From Solirubrobacter pauli (GTDB lineage: Bacteria; Actinomycetota; Thermoleophilia; Solirubrobacterales; Solirubrobacteraceae), in NCBI RefSeq assembly GCF_003633755.1, contig NZ_RBIL01000001.1, positions 3,767,426-3,831,425 on the forward strand: a DNA stretch of 64,000 bases, written 5' to 3'. Below, piece after piece: positions 19,433 through 27,768 of this stretch. The position numbers and the translations under genes were made by a program. The notes below the pieces were generated by a model. The model was not told where the DNA came from. It saw nothing but the letters and a program-made list of their open reading frames with translations, and searched no databases. Numbering within the stretch: the stretch's first letter is position 1; the number at the start of each line of letters is the position of its first letter.

Positions 19433-21058
19433 ATGGTCAAGGACGCTCCGGGCCTCGGCAAGATCCTCGCGATGGTGCTGTTCGCGCTGTCGTGCTTCGG
19501 GCTGCTGCTGTTCCTGTGGCTCGCGTTCGGCGGCCCGGTGCCGCTCAAGCCGAAGGGCTACCGCTTCCACACGTCCTTCACCGAGGTCGGCCAGCTCGCG
19601 CAGGAGGCCGACGTGCGGATCAGCGGCGTGCCGGTCGGCAAGGTCAAGCAGATCACGCCCAACAAGCGCACGGGCCGGGCGGACGTGGAGATCCAGCTGC
19701 AGTCGCGCTACGCGCCGCTGCCGTCGGACGCGCGCGCGATCCTGCGCCAGAAGACGCTGCTGGGGGAGACCTACGTCGAGCTGACGCCGGGCAACAACCG
19801 CGCCGAGGCGATCCCCGAGGGTGGGGCGCTCGCGTCCACCCAGGTGTCCGAGACCGTCGAGCTCGACGAGATCCTGCGGTCGTTCGATCCCAAGACCCGC
19901 GCTGACTTCCAGCAGTGGATGCAGACGCAGGCGCAGGCGATCGGCGGCAACGGCCGCGACCTCAACGACGCGCTCGGCAACCTCGCCCCGTTCGCGGAGG
20001 ACACGTCGACGATCGTCGACGTGCTCAACCGCCAGGAGGCGGCGCTGTCGCAGCTCGTGGCCAACACGGGCATCGTCTTCCAGGCGCTGTCCGAGCGCGA
20101 CGGCCAGCTGCGCTCGCTGATCGAGAACTCCAACTCGGTGTTCTCGGCGACCGCGTCGCGGGACTCCGAGCTGCAGGCCGCCTTCCGCGCGCTGCCGACG
20201 TTCGAGGACGAGTCGCGCAAGACGTTCGAGCGCCTGGACGAGTTCCAGCGCGAGACGGACCCGCTGATCACGCAGCTGCGGCCGGCGGCGCGCGAGCTGT
20301 CGCCGACGCTCCAGGACCTCGAGGACGTCGCGCCGGACCTGCGCAACCTGCTGCAGGAGCTGCAGCCGTTGATCGACGCGTCCAAGACCGGCTTCCCGGC
20401 GGCCGAGACGGTGCTCCAGGACACGCGGCCGTTCCTCGGCCAGCTCGTCCCGGCGACCGCCCAGCTCACGCCCGCGGTCGACTTCATCGGCCAGTACAAG
20501 CGCGAGCTGACGTCGTTCTTCGCCAACGCCGGCTCGGCCACGCAGGCGCGTGACTCGCGCACCGGCCTGCACTACCTGCGCACGAGCAACCCGCTCAACC
20601 CGGAGAACCTCGCCGCGTATCCGAACCGGCTGCCGACGAACCGGCCGAACCCGTACACCAAGCCGGGCAACTTCGACCAGCTCAACACGGGGCTGCCGGT
20701 CTACGAGGACCGCCAGTGCTCGACGGCGAACCTGATCCCGTCGATCGTGAACACGCCGATCGACCTGGTCAACGACGTCGTCGCACCGGTCGTCTCGCCC
20801 GTGCCGACGGTCCAGCCGGTCATCCCGGGGCTGCCGCTGCCGCCGATCAACCTGCCGCCGATCCCGCAGATCCCGCTCACGCCCGAGCAGGCCTCGGCGC
20901 TGATCCCGACGGAGCTGCTGCAGCGGATCCAGCAGTACGCGTTCGGCGGGGCCGGCAACGCGGGGCTCGTCGCGCCGCCGTGCAAGAACCAGGGTCCGTT
21001 CGAGTTCGGCGGCGAGCGCACGCAGTACCCGCACGTGAACGCGCGCGACGACGGATAG
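19433..21058 (+). CDS. Mce/MlaD-domain lipid-binding protein 6, Pro-rich C-terminus
   Basis: 541 residues from ATG 19433, four bases after the previous stop. N-terminal helix (ILAMVLFALSCFGLLLFLWL), Mce domain (SFTEVGQLAQEADVRISGVP), helical region, then a Pro-rich extension (PGLPLPPINLPPIPQIPL) and a C-terminal segment with a Cys pair (QCSTAN and PPCKNQG). Closes the six-gene mce set; the RND gene starts four bases later. Confidence 0.9.
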   Translation: MVKDAPGLGKILAMVLFALSCFGLLLFLWLAFGGPVPLKPKGYRFHTSFTEVGQLAQEADVRISGVPVGKVKQITPNKRTGRADVEIQLQSRYAPLPSDARAILRQKTLLGETYVELTPGNNRAEAIPEGGALASTQVSETVELDEILRSFDPKTRADFQQWMQTQAQAIGGNGRDLNDALGNLAPFAEDTSTIVDVLNRQEAALSQLVANTGIVFQALSERDGQLRSLIENSNSVFSATASRDSELQAAFRALPTFEDESRKTFERLDEFQRETDPLITQLRPAARELSPTLQDLEDVAPDLRNLLQELQPLIDASKTGFPAAETVLQDTRPFLGQLVPATAQLTPAVDFIGQYKRELTSFFANAGSATQARDSRTGLHYLRTSNPLNPENLAAYPNRLPTNRPNPYTKPGNFDQLNTGLPVYEDRQCSTANLIPSIVNTPIDLVNDVVAPVVSPVPTVQPVIPGLPLPPINLPPIPQIPLTPEQASALIPTELLQRIQQYAFGGAGNAGLVAPPCKNQGPFEFGGERTQYPHVNARDDG

Positions 21059-21061
21059 CGC

Positions 21062-23566
21062 ATGGACGTCGTTCGCAGGCATCCCGGTCGGGTGCTGCTG
21101 GTGGCGGTGCTGGTCGTCGTGGCGTGCGCGGCGCTCGCGACGCGGCTGTCGGTGAGCGCCTCGACGGGCTCGCTGGTCGGCGGCGGGAGCGACGCCGGGC
21201 GAGCGACCGCGGTGGCCAAGGCCAAGTTCGGCGACGACGCCGTGTACGTGCTCGTGCGCCAGGACCTGCCGCGGCTCGTGATGACGTCGGACCTGAACCG
21301 GCTGCTCGGGCTCGAGGGCTGCCTGGCGGGCAACGTCCCGGAGGGCGCTTCGCCGCCGGGAGGCGCGGGCTCGCCGTGCGGTCGGCTGGCGGCGCTCAAG
21401 CCGGTCCACGTCGTGTACGGGCCCGGGACGTTCATCAACTCGTCGGTCACCGAGCTCACGAAGCAGCTGCAGGGGCGCACGCGCGAGCGGGCCGCGCAGG
21501 CCGACCGGGCGCGGGTGGCGGCGGAGCGGCTCGCGCGCGCCGACGGCGCGTCGTCGGCGGAAGCGAAGCGGCTCGGCAAGCAGGCGGAGAAGCTCGTCTA
21601 CACGCAGTTCGCCGGCGAGCTGCTGGCCATGAACGCCAAGTACGGGCTGAACCTGACGGGGGCGCCGAAGCTCAACGATCCCGACTTCGTCTACCAGCTG
21701 GTGTTCGATCCCTCGCGCGGGGAGCGGACGCCGAAGGCGCGGTTCGCGTACCTGTTCCCCTCATCGGAGAGCGCGCTGATCTCGGTGCGGCTGAAGGCCG
21801 GGCTGTCCGATGACGAGCGGGCGCGGGCCGTCGAGGAGGTGCGCGCGGCGGTGCGGATGCCGGAGTGGTCGCTGGACGGCGGCGGGACCTACGTGGTGAC
21901 CGGTGTGCCGGTGCTCGCCGAGGAGCTGTCGGGCGTGCTGGCGGGCTCGACCCTGCGGCTGCTGCTGGTCGGCGTGGCGGTGATGGCGCTGGTGTTGGCG
22001 CTGCTGTTCCGGGCGCGCCTGCGGCTGCTGCCGTTGGGGATCGCGCTGGGGACGGTCGCGGTGGTGTTCGGCGGGATGGCGCTGCTCGGGCTGCCGTTGA
22101 CGATGGCGTCGATCGCGGTGCTGCCGGTGCTGCTCGGCCTGGCCGTCGACTACGCGATCCAGTACCAGGCGGGCAACCGGCTGCGGGTGATCGCGACGGC
22201 CGCGCTGGCGACCGCGGTCGGCTTCCTGATCCTGCTCTTCTCGCCGGTGCCGATGGTGCGCGGGTTCGGGGCGCTGCTGGTCGTGGGGGTCGGCGTGGCG
22301 CTGCTGCTGACGGTGACGGCGGGGGCAGCGGTGCTGGCACTGGCGGGGCGGCGGCGGTCCTCGCGTGGGGCGCTGGCGCGGTCGCTGCGCGGGGCCGGCG
22401 ACCTCGTCGACTCGGTGCGGTTGCCGCGGATGCGGTCGGGCCGCGCCTTGCGCTGGGTGGTGGCGAACGCACGCGCGGTGCTCGTCGCGGCCGCGCTGCT
22501 GGCCGTGTGCGGCTGGGCGCTGGACTCGCGCATCGCGATCCAGTCCGAGCTGCCCAAGCTCGTCCCGCAGTCGCTGGCGGCGGTGCAGGACCTCGACGCG
22601 CTGCAGGCCGAGACGGGCACGGCGGGCGAGATCGACGTGCTCGTCGAAGGCGCCGATCTGACCGACCCGAAGGTCGTGCGCTGGATGCGCGACTACCAGA
22701 GCTCCGCGCTGCTGCGGCAGGGCTACTCGGCCGAGCGGGGCTGCGCGGGCGCGACGCTGTGCCCGGCGCTGTCATTGCCGGATCTGTTCCGCACGCCCGA
22801 GCTGTCGGCGACGCGTGAGCAGGTGCGGGCGCTGCTGGACGCGGTGCCGCCGTACCTGTCGCAGGCGGCGATCTCCGCGGACCGGCGGACGGCGGTGCTC
22901 GCGTTCGGCGTGCGGCTGCAGTCGCTGGAAGGGCAGCGCGAGGTGATGGAGCAGATGCGGGATCGGCTCAACCCGCCGGACGGCGTGCGCGCGACGCTCT
23001 CGGGCTTCCCGGTCCTGGCCGCGGACGCCAACCACGCGATGAGCGATCCGCTGCGGCGGCTGCTGGTCGCGCTGATCGGGTTGGCGTTGGTGGCGCTGGC
23101 GCTGTTCGTGGTCTACCGCTCGTGGGCACGGGCGTGGGTGCCGCTGGTGCCGATCGCGCTGGCGACCGGGTGGTCGGCGCTGGTGCTGTACCTCGTGGGC
23201 GTGCCGCTGAACCCGATGTCCGCCGCGCTGAGCGCGCTGGTGATCGCGATCTCGACGGAGTTCTCGGTGCTGCTCTCGGCCCGGTACCGGGAGGAGCGCG
23301 ACGCGGGCTTCGAGCCGGGGGAGGCGCTGGAGCGGACCTACCGCTCGACGGGCGCGGCCGTGTTCGCGTCGGGCGTGACCGCGCTGGCCGGCTTCGCGGT
23401 GCTGATCGCGTCCGACGTCGCGATGCTGCGCGACTTCGGGATCGTCACGGTGCTGAACCTCGCGGTGTCGCTGGTCGGCGTGCTGGCCGTCCTGCCCGCG
23501 GTGCTCGTGCTGGCCGAGCGGGAGGCGCCGGTGCGGCGGCGTGGGCGGCGCGCCGTGGCGGCGTGA
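21062..23566 (+). CDS. MMPL/RND-family membrane transporter
   Basis: 834 residues with the duplicated RND layout: a helix near residue 12-30, a large extracytoplasmic loop to about 295, five helices (about 298-440), a second single helix near 470, a second loop (about 490-660) and five more helices (about 665-825). The proton-relay region GLPVLLGLAVDYAIQYQ-like (GLAVDYAIQYQ near 359) holds the conserved Asp-Tyr. The matching segment in the second half is ISTEFSVLLSARYREERDAG. Length and form fit MmpL/HpnN lipid exporters. Its place directly after mce6 suggests that it works with the Mce importer on the same lipid class, which is inference. Confidence 0.88.
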   Translation: MDVVRRHPGRVLLVAVLVVVACAALATRLSVSASTGSLVGGGSDAGRATAVAKAKFGDDAVYVLVRQDLPRLVMTSDLNRLLGLEGCLAGNVPEGASPPGGAGSPCGRLAALKPVHVVYGPGTFINSSVTELTKQLQGRTRERAAQADRARVAAERLARADGASSAEAKRLGKQAEKLVYTQFAGELLAMNAKYGLNLTGAPKLNDPDFVYQLVFDPSRGERTPKARFAYLFPSSESALISVRLKAGLSDDERARAVEEVRAAVRMPEWSLDGGGTYVVTGVPVLAEELSGVLAGSTLRLLLVGVAVMALVLALLFRARLRLLPLGIALGTVAVVFGGMALLGLPLTMASIAVLPVLLGLAVDYAIQYQAGNRLRVIATAALATAVGFLILLFSPVPMVRGFGALLVVGVGVALLLTVTAGAAVLALAGRRRSSRGALARSLRGAGDLVDSVRLPRMRSGRALRWVVANARAVLVAAALLAVCGWALDSRIAIQSELPKLVPQSLAAVQDLDALQAETGTAGEIDVLVEGADLTDPKVVRWMRDYQSSALLRQGYSAERGCAGATLCPALSLPDLFRTPELSATREQVRALLDAVPPYLSQAAISADRRTAVLAFGVRLQSLEGQREVMEQMRDRLNPPDGVRATLSGFPVLAADANHAMSDPLRRLLVALIGLALVALALFVVYRSWARAWVPLVPIALATGWSALVLYLVGVPLNPMSAALSALVIAISTEFSVLLSARYREERDAGFEPGEALERTYRSTGAAVFASGVTALAGFAVLIASDVAMLRDFGIVTVLNLAVSLVGVLAVLPAVLVLAEREAPVRRRGRRAVAA

Positions 23567-24153
23567 AGCGCCCGGGCCTGCTGATCGTGGTGTTCATCGG
23601 AGCGGCGCTCCTGTTCATCACGTTCAACACGATCGTCACCGAGTCCGAGGGTTCCAAGGGCCTCGAGGCCGGCGACGCGCTCCCGCCGTTCGCGATGCCG
23701 CTGTCGACCTCGTCCTGCCGCGGACGCTGCGACGCGAACGTCGCGACGGGCGCCGACCAGGGCGCCGCGGGCGCGCGTCCGGCCTGCGAGGTCCGCGGGC
23801 CCGAGGTGCTCAACGTCTGCGAGCTGCGCGAGCAGGGCCCGTTCGTGCTGGCCTTCGTGTTCCACCCGGTCGACCGCTGCCGCGCGCAGCTGCCGGTGCT
23901 CGAGCGCGTCGCCGCGCGCCACCGGGACGTCCGGTTCCGCGTGGTGGCGGTGCGCGCCGACGCCGAGGACGCCCGCGACCTGAAGTCGAACCTGCCCGTC
24001 GGCTACGACCACGACGGCGCCGTCGCCAACGAGTACGCCGTCGTCGTCTGCCCGACGATCACCTACGTCGGCCGCGACGGCCGCGTCGTCGGCTCGTCGG
24101 TCGGCTCCCAGAGCGAAGCCCAACTCGAGTCCTGGGTGCGGCGCCTTGAGTGA
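23563..24153 (+). CDS. Membrane-anchored redoxin-like protein lacking the first CxxC cysteine
   Basis: 196 residues from GTG 23563 (four-base overlap). One N-terminal helix (GLLIVVFIGAALLFITFNTI) then a thioredoxin/TlpA-like fold: VLAFVFHPVDRCRAQLPVLE occupies the place where TlpA proteins have WCxxC, and VCPTITYVGRDGRVVGS carries the cis-Pro-like region. Only the second Cys of the usual pair is present. An extra Cys cluster (CRGRC, ACEVRG, NVCELRE) precedes the fold. Likely extracytoplasmic thiol-redox or metal-linked partner of the operon; the electron donor is unknown. Confidence 0.7.
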   Translation: MKRPGLLIVVFIGAALLFITFNTIVTESEGSKGLEAGDALPPFAMPLSTSSCRGRCDANVATGADQGAAGARPACEVRGPEVLNVCELREQGPFVLAFVFHPVDRCRAQLPVLERVAARHRDVRFRVVAVRADAEDARDLKSNLPVGYDHDGAVANEYAVVVCPTITYVGRDGRVVGSSVGSQSEAQLESWVRRLE

Positions 24154-24607
24154 CCTGCGCGTGGTCTACGAGACGTTCGAGGCCGACCTCTCCGGCGACC
24201 TTCGCGCGCGCTTGCGCACCTTGTCGGACCGTGTGCCCCGAGCCGGCCGGATGGACCCGTACCGGATCGCCATGAACAAGCTCGGCCTCGACGAGCCCAC
24301 CCCGGCCGAGGCCGCCCTGCGCGACCGCCTGGTCCGTGGCCGCTACCGCTCGCACGGCTTCCTGGCGGACGCGCTCCTGATCGCGCTCGTGGAGACGGGC
24401 GTCGGCGTCTGGGCCACCAACGACGCCTCGTTGCGCGTCGAGGGCACCGACGTGGTTGGCGAGACCCTCCGCGTGCACGTGTTCTCCTCCGTCTTGCCGC
24501 CGGTCGCGGCGGGACGGGTGACGCTGTTCGCGTTGGTCGTCCCGGGGGTGTCCGAGCTCGAGGTGCGCGAGGCGCTGTGGACGGCGCGGGAGTTGCTAGG
24601 CGGGTAG
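24146..24607 (+). CDS. Small protein resembling the B3/B4 domain of Phe-tRNA synthetase beta
   Basis: 153 residues, cytoplasmic. The order PYRIAMNKLGLDEPTPAEAA, then LRDRLVRGRYRSHGFLADAL and ALVETGVGVWATND, resembles stand-alone B3/B4-domain proteins (xxRPSxEALLRRVLKG...N..SLxxxLPxxxYD), which are linked to editing or amino-acid binding. The match is by eye and weak. The listed TTG 24146 overlaps the previous stop by eight bases; GTG 24161 is an alternative. Last gene of the mce run. Confidence 0.45.
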   Translation: MSDLRVVYETFEADLSGDLRARLRTLSDRVPRAGRMDPYRIAMNKLGLDEPTPAEAALRDRLVRGRYRSHGFLADALLIALVETGVGVWATNDASLRVEGTDVVGETLRVHVFSSVLPPVAAGRVTLFALVVPGVSELEVREALWTARELLGG

Positions 24608-24730
24608 GGCAGTGGCGCTCGTCCGCGGTGCCCGTGGTGGGTTTGCCGGGCTCTGCCCAGCAAAGTGACCAACCACCGTGGTGGTGTTCAGTCGCGCCCG
24701 GGCGCACCGAGAGCGCCACCCGCGCCGCCG

Positions 24731-25702
24731 CTACGCCGCGCCCAGCGCCTCGAGCAGGCGGTCCGTCGCGGCGGCGTCCCGCAGCGTCACCCGCACATGC
24801 TCGGACGAGCCCCAGGCGCTGCCCGGCGCGACGTAGACGCGGGCGGCGGCGAGCTCCTCGGCGCTCGCGCGGAGCCAGACGTACGGACCGACGCCCGCGG
24901 TGACGCGGTCGCCGAGCGCGGCCTCGAGGCGGGCGCGTTCGCGAGCGGCCTGGTCGCGGCGGCGGGCCACGCTCGCGCTGCCGTGCTCGACCGCCCAGAG
25001 CGCGCCGGCGACGGACGCGGCGTCGATGCCGAGCAGCGGTGCCAAGGGGAGCTCGACGCCCGTCCCGACCACCGCGTAGCCGACGCGGAAGCCCGCCATC
25101 GCGTGGCCCTTGGAGAAGGAGCGGATCTGGATCACGCGCGGGTGGTCGACGATCTGGGCGGACGGGAGGAAGTCGGCGAGGGCCTCGTCGACGATCAGCC
25201 AGTCGTCGCCGGGCTCGATCGCGGCGACCGCGCCGGTCGGGTCGGCCGGGCGGGTCAGGACGGTCGTGCGGCCCGGCGCGGCGGACTCGACGGGGACGGG
25301 CCGCGCGCCCGCCTCCTCGACGAGCGCCGGGAGCAGCTGCCAGCCCGGCCAGACGAGCGCGACCTCCTCCCTGGCGATCGCACGGAGGGCCGCGCGGAGC
25401 AGCTCACTCGCGCCGTGGCCGACGACCACGCGCGCGGGGTCGATGTCGTGCGACCGGGCGATCGCGTCGCGCAGCGGCGCCACGTCGGCGTAGTCGTTGA
25501 CCGCGCGCCGCAGGGCGAACGTCGCCGCGTTGACGATCTCCGGGTGTGGCGGCCCGTGCCAGGCCGCGCCGGACAGGTCGAGCGCGGGCTGGGCGACCAC
25601 CTCGCGGGCGCGCTCCTCGTCGCGGCGGGCGCGCAGCTCCGCGCTCACCTCGTCCGGGGAGAGCTCGTCGAACTGCCGGTAGTAGCGCAGCAGACGCCGC
25701 AT
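24731..25702 (-). CDS. PLP-dependent aminotransferase, class I/II (HisC/CobD-like)
   Basis: 323 residues. Fold-type I motifs: GHGASELLRAALRAI (cofactor phosphate region), WLIVDEALADFLP with the Asp that pairs with the pyridine nitrogen, and RSFSKGHAMAGFRVGYAV containing the Schiff-base Lys. It is short for the family and most like histidinol-phosphate or threonine-phosphate aminotransferases, but no his or cob genes are adjacent, so the substrate is open. The ATG at 25702 overlaps the stop of the upstream membrane-protein gene (ATGA), which makes a two-gene operon. Confidence 0.82.
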   Translation of the reverse strand: MRRLLRYYRQFDELSPDEVSAELRARRDEERAREVVAQPALDLSGAAWHGPPHPEIVNAATFALRRAVNDYADVAPLRDAIARSHDIDPARVVVGHGASELLRAALRAIAREEVALVWPGWQLLPALVEEAGARPVPVESAAPGRTTVLTRPADPTGAVAAIEPGDDWLIVDEALADFLPSAQIVDHPRVIQIRSFSKGHAMAGFRVGYAVVGTGVELPLAPLLGIDAASVAGALWAVEHGSASVARRRDQAARERARLEAALGDRVTAGVGPYVWLRASAEELAAARVYVAPGSAWGSSEHVRVTLRDAAATDRLLEALGAA

Positions 25703-26175
25703 CAGCGAGGCGCGAGCGACGGCGCGGGACCTTCGAGCACCAGGAACCAGAAGCCGAACGCGACCAGGGCGATCACCGCGGACACCGCGAAGATGCGCGC
25801 GACGAGACCCTCGCGCTGGTCGTGCCCGGCGGCACGGCGGAGCAGCCTCCAGACGCGGTCGAGCCGGTTGGCCAGGGCCAGCGTGACCAGCAGCGACGCG
25901 AGGATGCCGAAGAACGCGACGACGATCCCCAGGAAGTCGTTGTCGGCGTGGAACGAGACCTGCGACGCGATCCACAGCCAGGCCAGCGGCTGCGGCCCCC
26001 ACACCGACAGGCACAGCAGCGTCTCGACGACCAGCACGAGCGCCGCGAGCACGCCGTCCACCCGCCGACGACCGGCGCCACCGCGCTGCGGGTCGCCGCG
26101 GTAGTGCAGCGGCCCGGTGCCCGGGCGGCGGCCGATGAAGAGCCCGCCCGTGTCCGTCGGATCGTTGCGCGCCAC
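25702..26175 (-). CDS. Small membrane protein, unknown
   Basis: 157 residues with about three membrane helices (VLAALVLVVETLLCLSVW; FLGIVVAFFGILASLLVTLA; IFAVSAVIALVAFGFWFLVL) and short basic loops. A family is not recognised. Start GTG 26175 is set by the TATCCT hexamer seven bases upstream; longer in-frame options would read through the divergent gene. Translationally coupled to the aminotransferase. Confidence 0.7.
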   Translation of the reverse strand: MARNDPTDTGGLFIGRRPGTGPLHYRGDPQRGGAGRRRVDGVLAALVLVVETLLCLSVWGPQPLAWLWIASQVSFHADNDFLGIVVAFFGILASLLVTLALANRLDRVWRLLRRAAGHDQREGLVARIFAVSAVIALVAFGFWFLVLEGPAPSLAPR

Positions 26176-26182
26176 GCCAACG

Positions 26183-26192
26183 AGGATATTGT
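26183..26192. promoter_or_regulatory. Overlapping divergent -10 elements
   Basis: Minus-strand TATCCT (26188-26183) and plus-strand TATTGT (26187-26192) share two bases. They end 7 and 10 bases before the divergent GTG codons at 26175 and 26203, so only one polymerase could bind at a time. Confidence 0.5.
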
Positions 26193-26202
26193 CAGTCGTC
26201 GC

Positions 26203-26658
26203 GTGAGCCGGCACAACAAGAGCAAGCGTCGGCGCCGCTCGAAGTCGACCGCGCCGCAGGTCCCGCCGCGCCCGCCGCGGCACATCGACGACCGTCCGGA
26301 GCGGCCGAACGCGCCGTGGCACCCGGTCCCGCTCGTGGAGCTGAGCGTCCTCGTCGGGATCGTCTGCATCGCGTTCGGGCTGTTCCGCCGCGACGACACC
26401 GGCGGCCGGGTCCTGCTCGCGCTCGGCGTCAGCCTCGGCGCGCTCGGCGGCCTCGACACGAGCCTGCGCGAGCACTTCGCCGGCTACCGCTCGCACGGGC
26501 TCGTGCTGGCGGCGTTCCCGGCGGTCGCCACCGCGGCGGTCCTCGGCTTCGCGAAGGTGCCGCTCTACGTGGTCGTGCCGGTGATGCTCGGCGTCTTCCT
26601 CGCGGCGCTCGTGGCGCTGCGGCGCGTCTACGAGAGCAAGACCGGCGTTCCGGCCTGA
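26203..26658 (+). CDS. Small membrane protein with basic N-terminus, unknown
   Basis: 151 residues from GTG 26203. A disordered basic/Pro-rich start (SRHNKSKRRRRSKSTAP) is followed by four helices (LSVLVGIVCIAFGLF; VLLALGVSLGALGGLD; GLVLAAFPAVATAAVLGF; LYVVVPVMLGVFLAALVAL). No family recognised. The N-terminus could bind nucleic acid or membrane surface. It is divergent from the other small membrane protein with only 27 bases between start codons. Confidence 0.7.
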   Translation: MSRHNKSKRRRRSKSTAPQVPPRPPRHIDDRPERPNAPWHPVPLVELSVLVGIVCIAFGLFRRDDTGGRVLLALGVSLGALGGLDTSLREHFAGYRSHGLVLAAFPAVATAAVLGFAKVPLYVVVPVMLGVFLAALVALRRVYESKTGVPA

Positions 26659-26666
26659 CCGGGAAC

Positions 26667-26672
26667 TATCCT
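26667..26672 (+). promoter_or_regulatory. -10 TATCCT of the VOC gene
   Basis: Ends 8 bases before GTG 26681; leaderless pattern. Confidence 0.5.
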
Positions 26673-26680
26673 TCCGCCGC

Positions 26681-27118
26681 GTGTCGGACGACAAGCGCAT
26701 GCGGCTGCGTGGATTGCACCACGTCACCGCGATCAGCAGCGACATCGAGCGCACCATCGCGTTCTACCGCGACACGCTCGGCCTGCCGATCGTGCACGAC
26801 GCCGTCTCGGACGACGACCCGGACGCACGCCACGTGTGGTTCGACGGCGGCGACGGCAGCTACCTGAGCTTCATGGAGTACCCCAGCCTGCCGGAAGGCG
26901 TCGTGGGCCGGGGCTCCACGCATCACTTCGCGCTCCGCGTGGAGACCGAGGACGAGCAGGAGGCGTGGCGCGACTACCTGCGGGAGCGGGGCGTCGAGTG
27001 CACCGACGTGCTCAACCGCAGCTCGTTCCAGTCGATCTACATCCGCGATCCCGACGGCCACGTCGTCGAGATCGCCACCCGCGGTCCCGGCTTCGGCGCC
27101 GGCGGGCCGCTCGCTTAG
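26681..27118 (+). CDS. VOC-family protein (glyoxalase/extradiol dioxygenase fold)
   Basis: 145 residues with one pair of beta-alpha-beta-beta-beta modules. Module one, LRGLHHVTAISSDIERTIAF, carries the likely first metal His; the second has STHHFALRVETEDEQEAW and ends IRDPDGHVVEIAT with the metal Glu. This is the H...H...E pattern of metal-dependent VOC enzymes such as ring-cleaving dioxygenases and glyoxalase I. The N-terminal H-V-T-A-I-S form is often seen in dioxygenase-like members. Substrate unknown. Confidence 0.85.
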   Translation: MSDDKRMRLRGLHHVTAISSDIERTIAFYRDTLGLPIVHDAVSDDDPDARHVWFDGGDGSYLSFMEYPSLPEGVVGRGSTHHFALRVETEDEQEAWRDYLRERGVECTDVLNRSSFQSIYIRDPDGHVVEIATRGPGFGAGGPLA

Positions 27119-27150
27119 CGAGCCTGCCCGCCGACGCCGCCGCAGTACCG

Positions 27151-27486
27151 CTAGGCCGCCACGCGGTCCTGGTCGCCCGTGAGGCGACCGGCCAGCTCCT
27201 TGCGCTGACGCTCGGTCATCGAGCCGATCGTCTTCGTCTCGAGCATCGAGATCGAGGTCAGGAACCGGCGGCAGCGCGAACGCCCCCAGCGATGCTGGCT
27301 CATCAGCAGGTCCGCGATGCTCATGCTCTCCGCCTCCCACGGGCAGTCGAGCACGATCCCCGCAACCGTCGTCTCACCCTCCGCCACCTGGCGCTTGAGC
27401 TCAGCGCGCGCCAAGCGCACGCGATTTGCCTGCTCCAACGCCCGCATGTGCTGCGGTGGCGCAGGGGCTATCGCAGATGTTCCCAT
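27151..27486 (-). CDS. Integration host factor-like H2TH protein (mIHF/sIHF type)
   Basis: 111 residues. It follows the actinobacterial IHF pattern: an N-terminal helix with RALEQANRVRLARAELKRQV, the segment SIADLLMSQHRWGRSRCRRF as the helix-two-turn-helix DNA-binding part, and a closing helix SMTERQRKELAGRL that corresponds to LGDRQRKALLEKF of mycobacterial IHF. Such proteins bend DNA and compact the nucleoid. Sequence is diverged from the essential mIHF, so it may be an extra paralogue. ATG 27486 follows GGGGAGG by four bases. Confidence 0.75.
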   Translation of the reverse strand: MGTSAIAPAPPQHMRALEQANRVRLARAELKRQVAEGETTVAGIVLDCPWEAESMSIADLLMSQHRWGRSRCRRFLTSISMLETKTIGSMTERQRKELAGRLTGDQDRVAA

Positions 27487-27509
27487 CGAACCTCCCCGCT
27501 TCTCGTCCG

Positions 27510-27529
27510 CCCACCCGCGTTCGGGTGGG
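27510..27529 (-). promoter_or_regulatory. Hairpin in the leader of the IHF-like gene
   Basis: CCCACCCG-cgtt-CGGGTGGG: perfect 8-bp stem with tetraloop, 24-43 bases before the start codon. The rest of 27487-27768 (282 bases) has no convincing gene; a 64-codon minus-strand frame there shows no coding features. Confidence 0.4.
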
Positions 27530-27768
27530 GTCAAATTCGTTTTACGTGCATTTGGTCGATCGCGCGCGCAGACCAGTCTGACAACGCCCGACAGCGTTGC
27601 CCGACCTCTACGGCCCGTTGAGTGTCCCGATCAACGGGCCCCGCGTTCACAGCGTCCAACCGAGTGAGCAGGCTAGCCGCGTCGGGTCCGATCCGGCAAC
27701 GCTCAACCACCCTCAAAATCAGCAAAGAGCATGGTTTTTATACGCGATGTAACCGTCCGGTGAATGTG

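Noticed and set aside
24672-24685. ACCACC-GT-GGTGGT inverted repeat between the convergent B3/B4-like and aminotransferase genes
   Set aside because: Only six-base arms, no promoter next to it and no T-run. Could be chance. The rest of 24608-24730 shows nothing.
27531-27725. 64-codon minus-strand frame in the gap before the SPT-like gene
   Set aside because: No ribosome site, no recognisable motif and composition unlike neighbours; more likely the leader region of the IHF-like gene.
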